NCBI GenBank assembly: GCA_964461115.1
Contig: CAYWSX010000003.1
Span: forward strand, 124,001-188,000
Direction of reading: 5' to 3'
DNA length: 64,000 bases
From: RGIG2134 sp964461115
GTDB lineage: Bacteria; Cyanobacteriota; Vampirovibrionia; Gastranaerophilales; Gastranaerophilaceae
Shown: one piece after another, positions 34,792-44,268 of the stretch
Numbering within the stretch: position 1 is the stretch's first letter
Layout: each line of letters opens with the position of its first letter
The notes under the pieces: model-generated
Seen by the model: only the letters and a program-made list of their open reading frames with translations
Database searches by the model: none
Told to the model about the DNA's origin: nothing
Position numbers and translations under genes: made by a program

Positions 34792-35670
34792 TTATTTTTT
34801 AGCCTCAGTTTTATTTTTTTTTACTTTTATAAAGTTAAAAACTGTTTTTTCTTCAGTTGTTTCAGATGAATGCCCCAAAAGATTTTCTAAATCCTTTTTA
34901 AGGAGACTCAAATCTTCATATTTTTTAAGAACGCCACCCAAGGAAAGTGAAACATCTCCGGTTTCTTCCGAAACAACAAGACAAGCAGCGTCTGATACTT
35001 CGCTCATACCGATTGCGGCTCTGTGGCGAGTCCCGTATCTCCAACTGAGCTTAGGGTCTTCGGTCAACGGGAGCAGCACACCCGCCGAAACAATTTTGTC
35101 GTCGCGTATAACAACAGCACCATCGTGAAGCGGCGTGTTCGGGTGGAAAATTGTCAACAAAAGTTCTTGGCTGACCCTTGCGTCAAGACGCGTTCCCACA
35201 TCAGGATAAGAGTCATCATCCGAAGCCTTTTCCAACACAATAAGCGCCCCTGTGCGAGTCTTCCTGAGGTATTTAATACTATCGATTAATTCTTGTACAA
35301 TATTTAATTTATTTTCGCTTACTTTTCTGTTAAAGTACCTTGCAAAAAAACCGCCTTGTCCCAAGTATCCAAGGAATCTGCGCAACTCAGGCTGAAAAAT
35401 GACCACAAGCGAAAACGAAATAACCATAACCATTGTTCGGAGGAAAACTCCGATAATTTGCAAATCAACTTTTATCAAAAACTCTGAAAAAAGCCAAATT
35501 AAAATCAGAATAAATATACCTTTAACAAACTTTTCACTATGAGTCCCTTTAATATAGCGTTTGTATGCCGTAAGCATAACAAGCACCAGAAAAAGGATTT
35601 CGGCCACATTAAGAGGCGTGAATGCCAAATCATGAATTTGAGATATGATGTAAGCGTAAATTTTTTCCAA
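34792..35670 (-). CDS. cdaA: Diadenylate cyclase CdaA (membrane)
   Basis: CdaA condenses two ATP to c-di-AMP, which controls potassium, osmotic balance and wall stress. The 292-aa protein has three N-terminal membrane helices (about 20-35, 50-66, 75-93; NVAEILFLVLVMLTAY, FILILIWLFSEFLI, MVMVISFSLVVIF). The DAC domain has DGA at 183-185 (LHDGAVV) and RHR at 215-217 (GTRHRAAIG), both needed for catalysis. The tail ends in a charged stretch (KVKKNKTEAKK). It follows lysA by 15 nt; no cdaR or glmM is next to it. Confidence 0.96.
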   Translation of the reverse strand: MEKIYAYIISQIHDLAFTPLNVAEILFLVLVMLTAYKRYIKGTHSEKFVKGIFILILIWLFSEFLIKVDLQIIGVFLRTMVMVISFSLVVIFQPELRRFLGYLGQGGFFARYFNRKVSENKLNIVQELIDSIKYLRKTRTGALIVLEKASDDDSYPDVGTRLDARVSQELLLTIFHPNTPLHDGAVVIRDDKIVSAGVLLPLTEDPKLSWRYGTRHRAAIGMSEVSDAACLVVSEETGDVSLSLGGVLKKYEDLSLLKKDLENLLGHSSETTEEKTVFNFIKVKKNKTEAKK

Positions 35671-35685
35671 AATTGCCTGCCTGTT

Positions 35686-37017
35686 TTACTTCTTTAATCT
35701 CTCGGGAATACAATCCAAACCAATTAAACGGTCGTAAGTTTCTCTTTCTACAATAATATCAGATTGTGAATTATTTACAAGTACCATTGCGGGTTTTAGA
35801 ACTCTGTTGTAATTACTGGACATAGAATAACCGTATGCACCTGTGTTATAAACACAAATCACATCTCCCGCTTCAAGTGCCGGCAATTCAATATCTTTTA
35901 TCAAGATATCGCCGGATTCGCAATACCTTCCGGCAATTGTTACAATCTCTTTGTCTTCAAAATCAGGTTTGTTAACAACATCTGCAGAATACACAGCTTG
36001 GTACATCGAAGGACGGGGATTATCAGCCATACCGCCGTCAACTGCGACATATTTCTTGCCTTGAGGAACCTGCTTTGAGCTCCCCACCGTATAAAGCGTA
36101 ACGCCTGCAGTACCTACAATACTTCTTCCCGGTTCTATATAAATTTTAGGTTCATGCAAGTTAAATTCTTTCGCGTGTTTTTCAACAGAAGAAATTATAA
36201 CCTCCGCAATATCATATGTGGAAGGAGGAACATCTTCATCAGTGTATTTTATTCCCAAACCTCCGCCAAGATTAATTTCTGAAAGCTCGATGCCGTACTT
36301 GTCTTTTATTCTTTTAATTTCCTTGTAAATTACACCGACTTCATCAAAATAGACTTTTAACTCAAAAATCTGAGAACCAATGTGTGCATGAAGTCCTTTC
36401 AAATTTAGGTTTTTATATTCGTCAATAATCAAATCTATTGCTTCATCAAGCTGTGTCAAATCAAATCCGAATTTACTGTCCAAATGCCCCGTTTGAATGT
36501 ATTCATGCGTGTGGCATTCAATCCCGGGAGTAATTCTAAGCAAAATATCAACAGTCTTGTCTTTTGATTTTGCGATTTCATTCAAAAGCGACAGCTCAAG
36601 GAAATTATCAACCGAAATCCGCCCAACACCTAAATCAAGAGCCATTATAAGTTCTTCAACAGACTTGTTGTTGCCGTTAAAAAGAGTTTTTGACATATCT
36701 GCGCCTGATTTGTAAACAGTATAAATTTCTCCGCCCGATACAACGTCAAATCCAAAACCTTCTTCCGCTGCAATTTTTGCAACAGTAGTTGTCATCAAAG
36801 CTTTTGAAGCATACATCATATTGATATTAGGATAGTTCTTAAACGCGTCCTTGTATTGGCGCATAACACCACGCAGCGTTGTTTCATCAAGGACATAAAG
36901 CGGGGTAGCGTATTTATCGGCAAGTTCCGCCAAATCACAGCCGCCCAGTTCCAAGTTCCCGTTATCATTAATTTTTAAAGTTGAGGGTTTAATATTCTGG
37001 TTTAGTGATGTCGTCAT
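35686..37017 (-). CDS. lysA: Diaminopimelate decarboxylase
   Basis: LysA converts meso-DAP to L-lysine with PLP. The 443-aa fold-type III enzyme has PLP Lys72 (YASKALM), the glycine-rich phosphate site INLGGGLGIKY, EPGRSIVG, and the second active-site half CESGDI with YGYSMSSNYN. It lies between the GT2 gene (17 nt) and cdaA (15 nt), so GT2, lysA and cdaA appear to form one transcript. Confidence 0.96.
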   Translation of the reverse strand: MTTSLNQNIKPSTLKINDNGNLELGGCDLAELADKYATPLYVLDETTLRGVMRQYKDAFKNYPNINMMYASKALMTTTVAKIAAEEGFGFDVVSGGEIYTVYKSGADMSKTLFNGNNKSVEELIMALDLGVGRISVDNFLELSLLNEIAKSKDKTVDILLRITPGIECHTHEYIQTGHLDSKFGFDLTQLDEAIDLIIDEYKNLNLKGLHAHIGSQIFELKVYFDEVGVIYKEIKRIKDKYGIELSEINLGGGLGIKYTDEDVPPSTYDIAEVIISSVEKHAKEFNLHEPKIYIEPGRSIVGTAGVTLYTVGSSKQVPQGKKYVAVDGGMADNPRPSMYQAVYSADVVNKPDFEDKEIVTIAGRYCESGDILIKDIELPALEAGDVICVYNTGAYGYSMSSNYNRVLKPAMVLVNNSQSDIIVERETYDRLIGLDCIPERLKK

Positions 37018-37034
37018 TTTTCTTCCTTTTTTAT

Positions 37035-38360
37035 TTAAGTTTTAGATATCAATTGCTCTTCTTGTTCTTGGGCAATACCACACCCGTGAGCTGTTTTCCC
37101 CCAATTCATCGTCTTTTTCAAGAATACTATCTTGTAAACTATGAACATTGCAAGCGGGAACCAGACTACAATTAAATAGATACTGGTTTCAACAGCTTCC
37201 AGGATACTTCTCAAAAGAGGTTTTCTGTTATATTTTTTTATACTGTAGGTGCCGACAATCCAAAAACATACGCTTATTGCATATAATACAAATATTGAAG
37301 ACAGAATATTATTTTCATAGCCTTTTATCAAACGAAAAGCCTGAAAACATATTTCAGACATGACCCAAAACGGCATTAAAAACTCAGCAATATAAGCTGT
37401 CATATCTAAACTTACACGAAGAGACATATCTTTTGAAAAAAGAACATCCATGAAGTTTTCAAGATATCTTCGGATAGAACCCTCAATCCAGCGTCTTCTT
37501 TGGCGCATGAGCGGAATAAACGCTGTAACGCCTTCCTCATAAACTTTTATGTCCGGACAAAATCTGACGTCCCAACCCTTAATCTGCATACGAGTAGACA
37601 TATCCAGGTCATCTGTAATCGTGTAATTATTCCAGCCGTTGATATCTATTAAGGCTTCACGTTTCAGAAGTTCACCGTTTCCGCGCAATTCAACCGCACC
37701 TTTTACAGCGTCTCTACCCACCTGAAAATGAGTGTCAATAGCGTATTCATTATTCTGGCAGCGAGTCAAAAAGTTATAATCCCAATTAGAAATCACTTTT
37801 CTTGCCTGTACAGCACCTACATCTTTAGGCTCAAGAGCAGGTACAAGATTTGTTAAAAAATCCTTATCAACCCGGGCATCAGAATCAAAAACAAGTATGG
37901 CTTCGCCTTTTGCAAACTCCATAGCATCATTAAGCACTGCTGATTTTCCGGGAAATGCCGTCTTGGAACGAATTATCGCAGTAACTTTCTCATACTTTGC
38001 CTCAAGCTCCTTTATAACAGCTCCTGTATTATCATCACTTCTATCATCAATCACAATCACTTCGTAATTTGGATAATCAAGCTCTAAAATATTTTCAACA
38101 GTCTCGGCAATAACTTTTTCTTCATTGTGAGAAGGAAGCATAATTGAAACAAACGGCTTGTAGTCATAATTTATTTCAAGAGGATTCTTTTTCAATTTGC
38201 GTTTTTGGTGTTTAAAAGCAACCTGCATATAAATTGCATACACAAACATGAAAGACCCGAGAAATACAATTGCCCAAAAGGTCGGCATGTAATTTTGGAA
38301 TATAAACAAAAACACCCACAATGACGCTATTATAGCTAATAGAACAATCCGCTCTCTCAT
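37035..38360 (-). CDS. Membrane GT2 glycosyltransferase, processive type
   Basis: The 441-aa protein has two N-terminal membrane helices (about 5-45) and a GT2 catalytic domain (about 68-300). The nucleotide site is IVIDDRSDDNT-like (VIVIDDRSDD), the DXD is in VFDSDARVD, the catalytic base region is TITDDLDM, and QRRRWIEG is the Q-x-x-R-W motif of processive synthases. Two or three C-terminal helices complete the BcsA/PgaC-like layout. It likely makes an extracellular polysaccharide. GAGGAG lies 8 nt before the ATG. No PilZ domain or partner is seen. Confidence 0.9.
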   Translation of the reverse strand: MRERIVLLAIIASLWVFLFIFQNYMPTFWAIVFLGSFMFVYAIYMQVAFKHQKRKLKKNPLEINYDYKPFVSIMLPSHNEEKVIAETVENILELDYPNYEVIVIDDRSDDNTGAVIKELEAKYEKVTAIIRSKTAFPGKSAVLNDAMEFAKGEAILVFDSDARVDKDFLTNLVPALEPKDVGAVQARKVISNWDYNFLTRCQNNEYAIDTHFQVGRDAVKGAVELRGNGELLKREALIDINGWNNYTITDDLDMSTRMQIKGWDVRFCPDIKVYEEGVTAFIPLMRQRRRWIEGSIRRYLENFMDVLFSKDMSLRVSLDMTAYIAEFLMPFWVMSEICFQAFRLIKGYENNILSSIFVLYAISVCFWIVGTYSIKKYNRKPLLRSILEAVETSIYLIVVWFPLAMFIVYKIVFLKKTMNWGKTAHGCGIAQEQEEQLISKT

Positions 38361-38549
38361 TTATTTGACTTCTCCTCTAACGACATTTTACCAGAAATAT
38401 TGCTATGGTAAAATATTTAAGCATAAATGTAATAATTTTATTTACATAAAACTGTAATTTGTAAATTTTTGTTAAAATAGGCTTATGATAAAGCAAAAAA
38501 AAGGGTTGAGGAACCTTCTAGATGTATAAGTAATGTGTGAAGGAGTCAT

Positions 38550-41500
38550 GTGTTGAAATCGCCGATTATAAACCCTATAGCCGATAAAAATAACAGACAG
38601 TCAGTATCATTTAAAGGCTACAGTTCTTATATTGATGAAAAAGGGAAAAAACAACATAAATTTTATCTTCCGTTTGACAAAAATAGGTTCAATGCCGAAC
38701 TGGAAATTGTGCACTTGAAAACCGATAAAAACGGGGAATGGAAACTTGACGCAGAGCTACCTGATCCAATAGAACTATATCAAGACTTCAATGTAAAAAA
38801 ACAAAAAACTTTTTCTGATAAAATGCTCTTCAAAAAAAGCTCTGATACGGCTATAGGCTATCGTTTCAGATTTCACAACAAAGCTGAAAACACAAGCCAT
38901 ACTCGTTTTGATCCCGGCGCTATTGCAAAAATCGATATAAACGGAGAACGTCAAACTTACACTGTTATAAAAAACAACAGACCGGTATTAGACAGAAACG
39001 GTTTAACAAAACAAGTTTTTCCGGATATATGTTTTCCCGGCTATAGAATGAAGGATGGCGAATCTGTATTTGACAAGCATGAAAGAGGCAGAGCTTTGGC
39101 TGCTGTAAGAAACCACGGAAATAAACTCGGCGGAAACATTGCAGGCATTATAAAAATGCTTCCTCAATGGTCAAAAGAAGGTTATACAAAAATCGTAGGT
39201 ACGCCATTCACTCGAGATGATGTATCTTCTCACCTTTACTGGACGCAAAATATTTATCAAATGGCACCCGGCATAGGCAGTCTTGAGGACTTTAAGACAC
39301 TTCAAATTGAATTATTCAAAAACGGTATGAACTGGATTTCTGATGGAGCCTTCGTTAACCAAGGTTTTCAAGGGGTGCAATTCCGTGATGTCCTAAAACG
39401 AGGAGAAGATTCACCGTTTTATCATTGGTTCAAAATTTCAGGACTGGAAGAAAATCAGAAAGCAGGAAAACTCTCACTTGGCGTTATACCGAAAAATGCC
39501 GCTGAACATACAAGATTCAGACTTGTAAATGTTCCGTTTGAGATAAAAGTCAATGACAAAGGTGAATTGAAATTTGAAACCAAGAGCGTTGACAATGGCT
39601 CCGCACCTTCATATATCCAAATATATGACAGAAGATTGGTATCTCCTGAACAAAAACAAAAAACAAACGAACTATGGACGCGTTATGAAAAAACAAACAC
39701 CAAAAATGCTTATGATATAACAGGTCATGATGACGTTACACAATTGGTTGCGTTTGAACTAAATCCCGACACATTCAAAAAACATGTACAAAGTGTTTAC
39801 GAAAACTGGAAAAAAACTCACAATTCCGGTGAAAAATTCAACATCTACAATTTCGATACAATGTCTGAAATCCTAGAGTTTCCTAATTTCAATATAAGAA
39901 CAAAAGATGTTGGCGGGGTGGAACTTTGGGATGGCAATGCGGATATTGCAAAACTTAATTTCTACGTGGGCAATTCTGACCAAGATGTAATTGATCGCGG
40001 TGTAACCCCAGAGGAAAAAACCGGAATCGCAAGAAAAATGATTATGGGTTCTTTTCAAGTTCAGGACTTCGCCATTCAAGCAGGTAAATATTGGACAAAA
40101 ATCACCGCAGATACTCAATTTGAATACATTGCGAATGTATTAAATGAAGAAATGAAGGGGAAAACCCCAACATTAGAAAATTACAAAGCAGCTATTCAAT
40201 CTGCAATAGAAAGTAAAAAATTCCCTAAGCACTTAGAAAACGTAATGACTGACTCAGTTATAAATAATGTTATAAATAAAACTTATACATCTCAAAGAAA
40301 AACCAGAATACCTAATGCTCATATGGCTAGCTATTATATTATGGCAAACGCAATGGAGTTTCCTCTCGATACTCTCAATTTTGCACCTGATTTGTCAGCA
40401 GTTTTAAGCTCTCCTTACATAACTAAACGTGCTTATAAGGAAAGTCAGCTGAATAAATCACGCTTTGACATATATTATGAAATGGAATTAGCTCCCGCAG
40501 ATATGCCTGATTTAGACGGCGCAGATATGCCAAAAGATATCCGTCCTGTCTATGAAAAAATGGACAAATATTACAAAAAGTTGACCGCCGAATATATATT
40601 GCCATTAATAAAAGACCTTCAAACAGACTTAGGCAGTCAGCCGCTTCTGGATGATGACAAAGAAAATCCCGGCTTTACTGAATACGGCCGATATATTCTT
40701 CAACTGATAATGCCGGAAATAATGAAATTTGCAATAGTTAAGAGCCTTCTCCCTAATGCTGACATAGATATAAGCATAGGAAACGGGAAAGTCGACTATA
40801 GCTCTATCAACCTGGAAGATTGCGGATTAAAAGATCTCGGTCTCGATGGCTCTGCAGAATCTGCCGCTCGTAACTTAATCAGCAAACTTCGAAGCAGCAT
40901 ACATTTCTTAGGCTCGAATGAAGGCTCAAGACCGATAATCGGTGGATGTTCGGGACCAAGCAGCCAAAGAGCTTTGTTCATCAGAGCACTTGCAACAAGA
41001 ATTAAAAAATTAGATATGCACAGTATAAAAATGGCAGAGGCTATTCAAGAAAAGTCTGAAAGCGGACTTGGATGGAGAATAGACGCAGCAAAAGATATTG
41101 CAAATATTGATGCTTTACGCCAGAAAGATGACAATCCTTACAAAGCAATGAAAAAAGTTTGTGATTTCTGGGGTAAATTCAACTCAGAAGTGCTAAAAAT
41201 CAACAAACATGCATACACAACTGCTGAAATTACAGACTTAGGCGAATTCATAGAGTCTAAAGATAAAGGTCTTTTTAGCAACTTCGTACAAGCAGAAACC
41301 GCTTTCGTCGAAAAAACAGGCATAAACAACACTGCAAACTATATGTTTTTCTATACTATGCTCAAAAATCTCTTTGCAAAAGATGTAGAAGAAGGCATAG
41401 ATAAGGGTATCGGAAATATTCTCGAATTAAAAGACAAACTCGACAGCTTACAAGGCAACTGGAAAGACAGTAAAGGGTTCTTGTACCAATATCCTGCCGA

Positions 41501-42641
41501 CAGTGTAACAAACTCCTACACGTTTATAGGAAACCATGACAAACCGAGACCGCTTCATATTTTCTCTTTGGATATGGGATTATTCCTTTCTGATATGAAA
41601 AACCATGACCACCAAAATATGGCAAGAAAAATACTCGGAGACGGAGACATTGATTTCTTGTCGGTTTCGCCTAAAGCAATTGCAATGGGGCTAAGACTCA
41701 AAGAAGCAATAGAAAAAACTTCTTGCGATGACAGAACTAAACAAGCTCTGAAATCAGCTCTTAAAGATTTATGCCAAGGTAAATTCTTAGGAAAAGAATT
41801 TGAACCCAGAGATGAAGCTAGAATCAGCCCAGCCGCTGACGCGTTCGGAACAAGACCGTTTGATGTTGCAATAAGCGATGTATTCAAACAAGCCAGATAT
41901 TCGGGACTTGATATTGACAACAACACCGAAAAAACAGCCCAAGACGCTATGCTCGAGTACATACTCACTCCGGCTATGGAAAAATATAAAACCATATACA
42001 AAATGCTCGTGACCCTTCCCGGCTCACCTACTGATTTTATCGGGGACAAAGAAGGCTCTACAGGTTACGAATCCAAATCTAACAACATTTACCAAGCTAA
42101 CAGAAATATCGTAAATTATGAATGGATAACAAGTATTCTAAAAAATAATGACATTGCACAAGACAGAAATAAGCCATTTGTAGCTTCTTTTTACAAAGAA
42201 ATGAATGAAATCGGTAAGTTGAGACAAAAACCTGAACTTTCTGCACTTTGCAACGGAAACACCGTTTCGCTGCCGGCTCAACACGGAACATGCAACAACG
42301 AAAAAATCAACGTAGCAGCTACATTCCGATACAATGACAAAGGCTCTCAAGTAATAAGCCTTTACACGGCGGAAGGCGCCAACGGCAATGATTACTCAAT
42401 GAATCATCCGCAGGTTGATCTGGACAGGATTGTACTTTCATCCCCCAGAGACCGTGAGGGGATTATAGGCGGATTATCCGAAGGTGCCATATTTAAAAAT
42501 GCGAATTCTTCTGACAACAGCATTTATAAAGTAATGCAGAACAATGGTGAGTACTATCTCCAAAGAGAAGATGCACATTATCACAAAATTTCCATTACAG
42601 AACAAGATAAAAATACTCTTGTTTTATACAGAGTAAAATAA
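38550..42641 (+). CDS. Very large GH13-like protein with N-terminal SFKG motif
   Basis: The 1363-aa protein carries the four short GH13 (alpha-amylase) regions, widely spaced: region I WISDGAFVNQG (about 262-272), region II GWRIDAAKD with the nucleophile Asp (about 845), region III YTTAEITDL with the acid Glu (about 893), and region IV FIGNHDKP (about 992-999). About 570 residues separate regions I and II, far more than in typical amylases. Residues 17-24 hold QSVSFKGY, and no signal peptide is present. The C-terminus resembles an amylase C-domain. The start is GTG 38550 or TTG 38553; AGGAG spacing slightly favours TTG. It could act on glycogen or host-derived glucans. Its terminator is shared with the next gene on the other strand. 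Confidence 0.8.
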   Translation: MLKSPIINPIADKNNRQSVSFKGYSSYIDEKGKKQHKFYLPFDKNRFNAELEIVHLKTDKNGEWKLDAELPDPIELYQDFNVKKQKTFSDKMLFKKSSDTAIGYRFRFHNKAENTSHTRFDPGAIAKIDINGERQTYTVIKNNRPVLDRNGLTKQVFPDICFPGYRMKDGESVFDKHERGRALAAVRNHGNKLGGNIAGIIKMLPQWSKEGYTKIVGTPFTRDDVSSHLYWTQNIYQMAPGIGSLEDFKTLQIELFKNGMNWISDGAFVNQGFQGVQFRDVLKRGEDSPFYHWFKISGLEENQKAGKLSLGVIPKNAAEHTRFRLVNVPFEIKVNDKGELKFETKSVDNGSAPSYIQIYDRRLVSPEQKQKTNELWTRYEKTNTKNAYDITGHDDVTQLVAFELNPDTFKKHVQSVYENWKKTHNSGEKFNIYNFDTMSEILEFPNFNIRTKDVGGVELWDGNADIAKLNFYVGNSDQDVIDRGVTPEEKTGIARKMIMGSFQVQDFAIQAGKYWTKITADTQFEYIANVLNEEMKGKTPTLENYKAAIQSAIESKKFPKHLENVMTDSVINNVINKTYTSQRKTRIPNAHMASYYIMANAMEFPLDTLNFAPDLSAVLSSPYITKRAYKESQLNKSRFDIYYEMELAPADMPDLDGADMPKDIRPVYEKMDKYYKKLTAEYILPLIKDLQTDLGSQPLLDDDKENPGFTEYGRYILQLIMPEIMKFAIVKSLLPNADIDISIGNGKVDYSSINLEDCGLKDLGLDGSAESAARNLISKLRSSIHFLGSNEGSRPIIGGCSGPSSQRALFIRALATRIKKLDMHSIKMAEAIQEKSESGLGWRIDAAKDIANIDALRQKDDNPYKAMKKVCDFWGKFNSEVLKINKHAYTTAEITDLGEFIESKDKGLFSNFVQAETAFVEKTGINNTANYMFFYTMLKNLFAKDVEEGIDKGIGNILELKDKLDSLQGNWKDSKGFLYQYPADSVTNSYTFIGNHDKPRPLHIFSLDMGLFLSDMKNHDHQNMARKILGDGDIDFLSVSPKAIAMGLRLKEAIEKTSCDDRTKQALKSALKDLCQGKFLGKEFEPRDEARISPAADAFGTRPFDVAISDVFKQARYSGLDIDNNTEKTAQDAMLEYILTPAMEKYKTIYKMLVTLPGSPTDFIGDKEGSTGYESKSNNIYQANRNIVNYEWITSILKNNDIAQDRNKPFVASFYKEMNEIGKLRQKPELSALCNGNTVSLPAQHGTCNNEKINVAATFRYNDKGSQVISLYTAEGANGNDYSMNHPQVDLDRIVLSSPRDREGIIGGLSEGAIFKNANSSDNSIYKVMQNNGEYYLQREDAHYHKISITEQDKNTLVLYRVK

Positions 42642-42671
42642 AATATTTCACACATTAAATAAACATGAAAG

Positions 42672-42699
42672 AAAACGCTGCAAACACAGCGTTTTTTCT
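42672..42699. terminator. Bidirectional terminator
   Basis: AAACGCTG-CAAACA-CAGCGTTT forms an 8-bp stem with T-runs on both strands (TTTTTTCTTT forward, TTTTCTTTC reverse). It ends the GH13-like gene on the plus strand and the 147-aa gene on the minus strand. Confidence 0.85.
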
Positions 42700-42711
42700 T
42701 TATGTATCAAA

Positions 42712-43155
42712 CTAAACAGTTTCTTTTAAGTAATCCCGTTTCCCGACAGTCATAATGTCATAAAGCAAATATTTTGCACCATATGCAACCAGACCCAATC
42801 CGCAGAATTTACCGATTTTATTATTCGACAGCATTGCAACAGTCGCAAGCGCAGCCGGGATAATATCAGTTACACAGCTTGACAAAAATCCGCTGACGTA
42901 ACCGCAAGTTGCATTAATACTTTCCCTTAAATTGTTATCCATAACAAAACGGAAAAAGCCTTTTTTCGCATTCATCTCAACCGTACTGCTTTTTTCCATA
43001 ATATTAGACTGAATATAATGGTCAACCATAGAATTGGCAGTATTAAGTTTCGAATCCATAGTACCTTTTATTGTGCCGTTTTTATGAGCATCATAAAGCA
43101 CCAACCCTGCGGTTGCCGCTCCTACTATTTTTGCTGCAGCTGAATAAACGTTCAT
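42712..43155 (-). CDS. Hypothetical membrane-associated protein
   Basis: No family is recognised in this 147-aa protein. A short N-terminal hydrophobic helix (AAKIVGAATAGLVLYDAHKN) is followed by a polar middle part. Two hydrophobic stretches (CGYVSGFLSSCVTDIIPAAL, IGKFCGLGLVAYGAKYLLYD) follow. The start codon directly follows the stop of the gene at 43156, so the two are coupled. They may work together, perhaps at the inner membrane. Confidence 0.6.
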   Translation of the reverse strand: MNVYSAAAKIVGAATAGLVLYDAHKNGTIKGTMDSKLNTANSMVDHYIQSNIMEKSSTVEMNAKKGFFRFVMDNNLRESINATCGYVSGFLSSCVTDIIPAALATVAMLSNNKIGKFCGLGLVAYGAKYLLYDIMTVGKRDYLKETV

Positions 43156-43962
43156 CTATTTATTTTCCGCCTTTTTTGTAGTGCTTTTTCCTTTAGTTTC
43201 AGGTTTTGGACCCGGAACCTCAACTTCTACTTTATTTCCTGCATTCTTTAAAAGAATTTGAGAAGCCATCATTGCATCTTCTCCGAATACTTCTTTCGAA
43301 GCCTGCATTTGTGATAACAATTGTCTGGTCAAATCATCTCCTTGCGCATATCCTGCGTCAAGTGTCGCAAGTGCCAAGAATCTGACGCCTTTTGAGCCGT
43401 CTTGAAGTGATTTATTCAACAAGTTTGTCAAAGCTACATCATTGAGCCTTGATTTATGTTCCTTAAAACGAGCCATTACTTCTTTCATGCCCATTTCGCG
43501 AATTTTTTGGTTTGGATTATTCAAATAGTTTTCAAGTGTTCTGATATAATCATCTGTTAACTGCACTATATCTTCTTTGTGGGTTTCTTCTTTTTTCTCC
43601 GTCTTAGGTTCTTCCTTAACAGGAGAAGAAGCCAAATATGACTGAGCAACAGCGCTTGAAGGTGTCTGTTGAGGCTGTTGTAAGTAATAATTCTGAGGAT
43701 AAGCCATAGGCACACCGTATGTATTGTTTGAATTTGCAACCGTGCCCGCCGAAGGATTGACAGATGGGTTATAAATCACAATATTAACACCCGAAGACTG
43801 CAACGGCGACTGTACCTGCGCTTGAGGAGCAGCAGACTGCACCTGTGCTTGCACCGGCTGAGCCGACTGAGTCACGGGAGTTGTAGCAGCTTGAGCAGAA
43901 GCAACTGTTTGCTGTTGCGGCTGTGGCTGATTTATTGTATTTGTTGCAGATAAATTTTGCAT
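43156..43962 (-). CDS. Gln/Pro-rich protein with HEAT-like helices
   Basis: The first 120 of 268 residues are Gln, Ala, Pro and Ser-rich and disordered (TINQPQPQQQTVASAQAATT). A charged stretch (EEPKTEKKEETHKED) leads to a helical region (about 130-240). This looks like two HEAT-type repeats: NYLNNPNQKIREMGMKEVMA and LLNKSLQDGSKGVRFLALAT. The Lys-rich tail is again disordered. No signal peptide is seen. It is read with the 147-aa membrane gene (abutting). Function unknown; a scaffold is possible. Confidence 0.6.
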   Translation of the reverse strand: MQNLSATNTINQPQPQQQTVASAQAATTPVTQSAQPVQAQVQSAAPQAQVQSPLQSSGVNIVIYNPSVNPSAGTVANSNNTYGVPMAYPQNYYLQQPQQTPSSAVAQSYLASSPVKEEPKTEKKEETHKEDIVQLTDDYIRTLENYLNNPNQKIREMGMKEVMARFKEHKSRLNDVALTNLLNKSLQDGSKGVRFLALATLDAGYAQGDDLTRQLLSQMQASKEVFGEDAMMASQILLKNAGNKVEVEVPGPKPETKGKSTTKKAENK

Positions 43963-44058
43963 ACTATACCTTACCTTACTACTATAAATAAGTAATCAGG
44001 CGGAAAATAAATGCCTAAAAAACTGCATGTTTCAAAAAATTGCAACACATTGTTACAA

Positions 44059-44268
44059 TTAAGGAACCGGGTCGTAACCGCCTTCGCTCAGCGGGTGGCA
44101 ACGAAAAATTCGTCTCAAGCCCAGCCATCCGCCTTTAAATATACCGTATTTTAAAACCGCTTCCTTCATATACTGTGAACAAGTCGGGTAGAACCTGCAC
44201 ACAGAGGGTGTTAACGAGGATAATTTTTGATAAATATTTAAAAGAAATATAAAAAATTTCTTGAACAT
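44059..44268 (-). CDS. yidD: Membrane protein insertion efficiency factor YidD
   Basis: The 69-aa product matches YidD closely: CRFYPTCSQYMKEAVLKYG, then KGGWLGLRRIFRCHPLSEGG and the end YDPVP. YidD is a small inner-membrane-associated protein that assists YidC. Its start codon overlaps the stop of the GH13 gene by 1 nt (TAATG). It usually lies between rnpA and yidC, so this position is unusual. The last residues abut a short AT-rich gap. Confidence 0.95.
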   Translation of the reverse strand: MFKKFFIFLLNIYQKLSSLTPSVCRFYPTCSQYMKEAVLKYGIFKGGWLGLRRIFRCHPLSEGGYDPVP

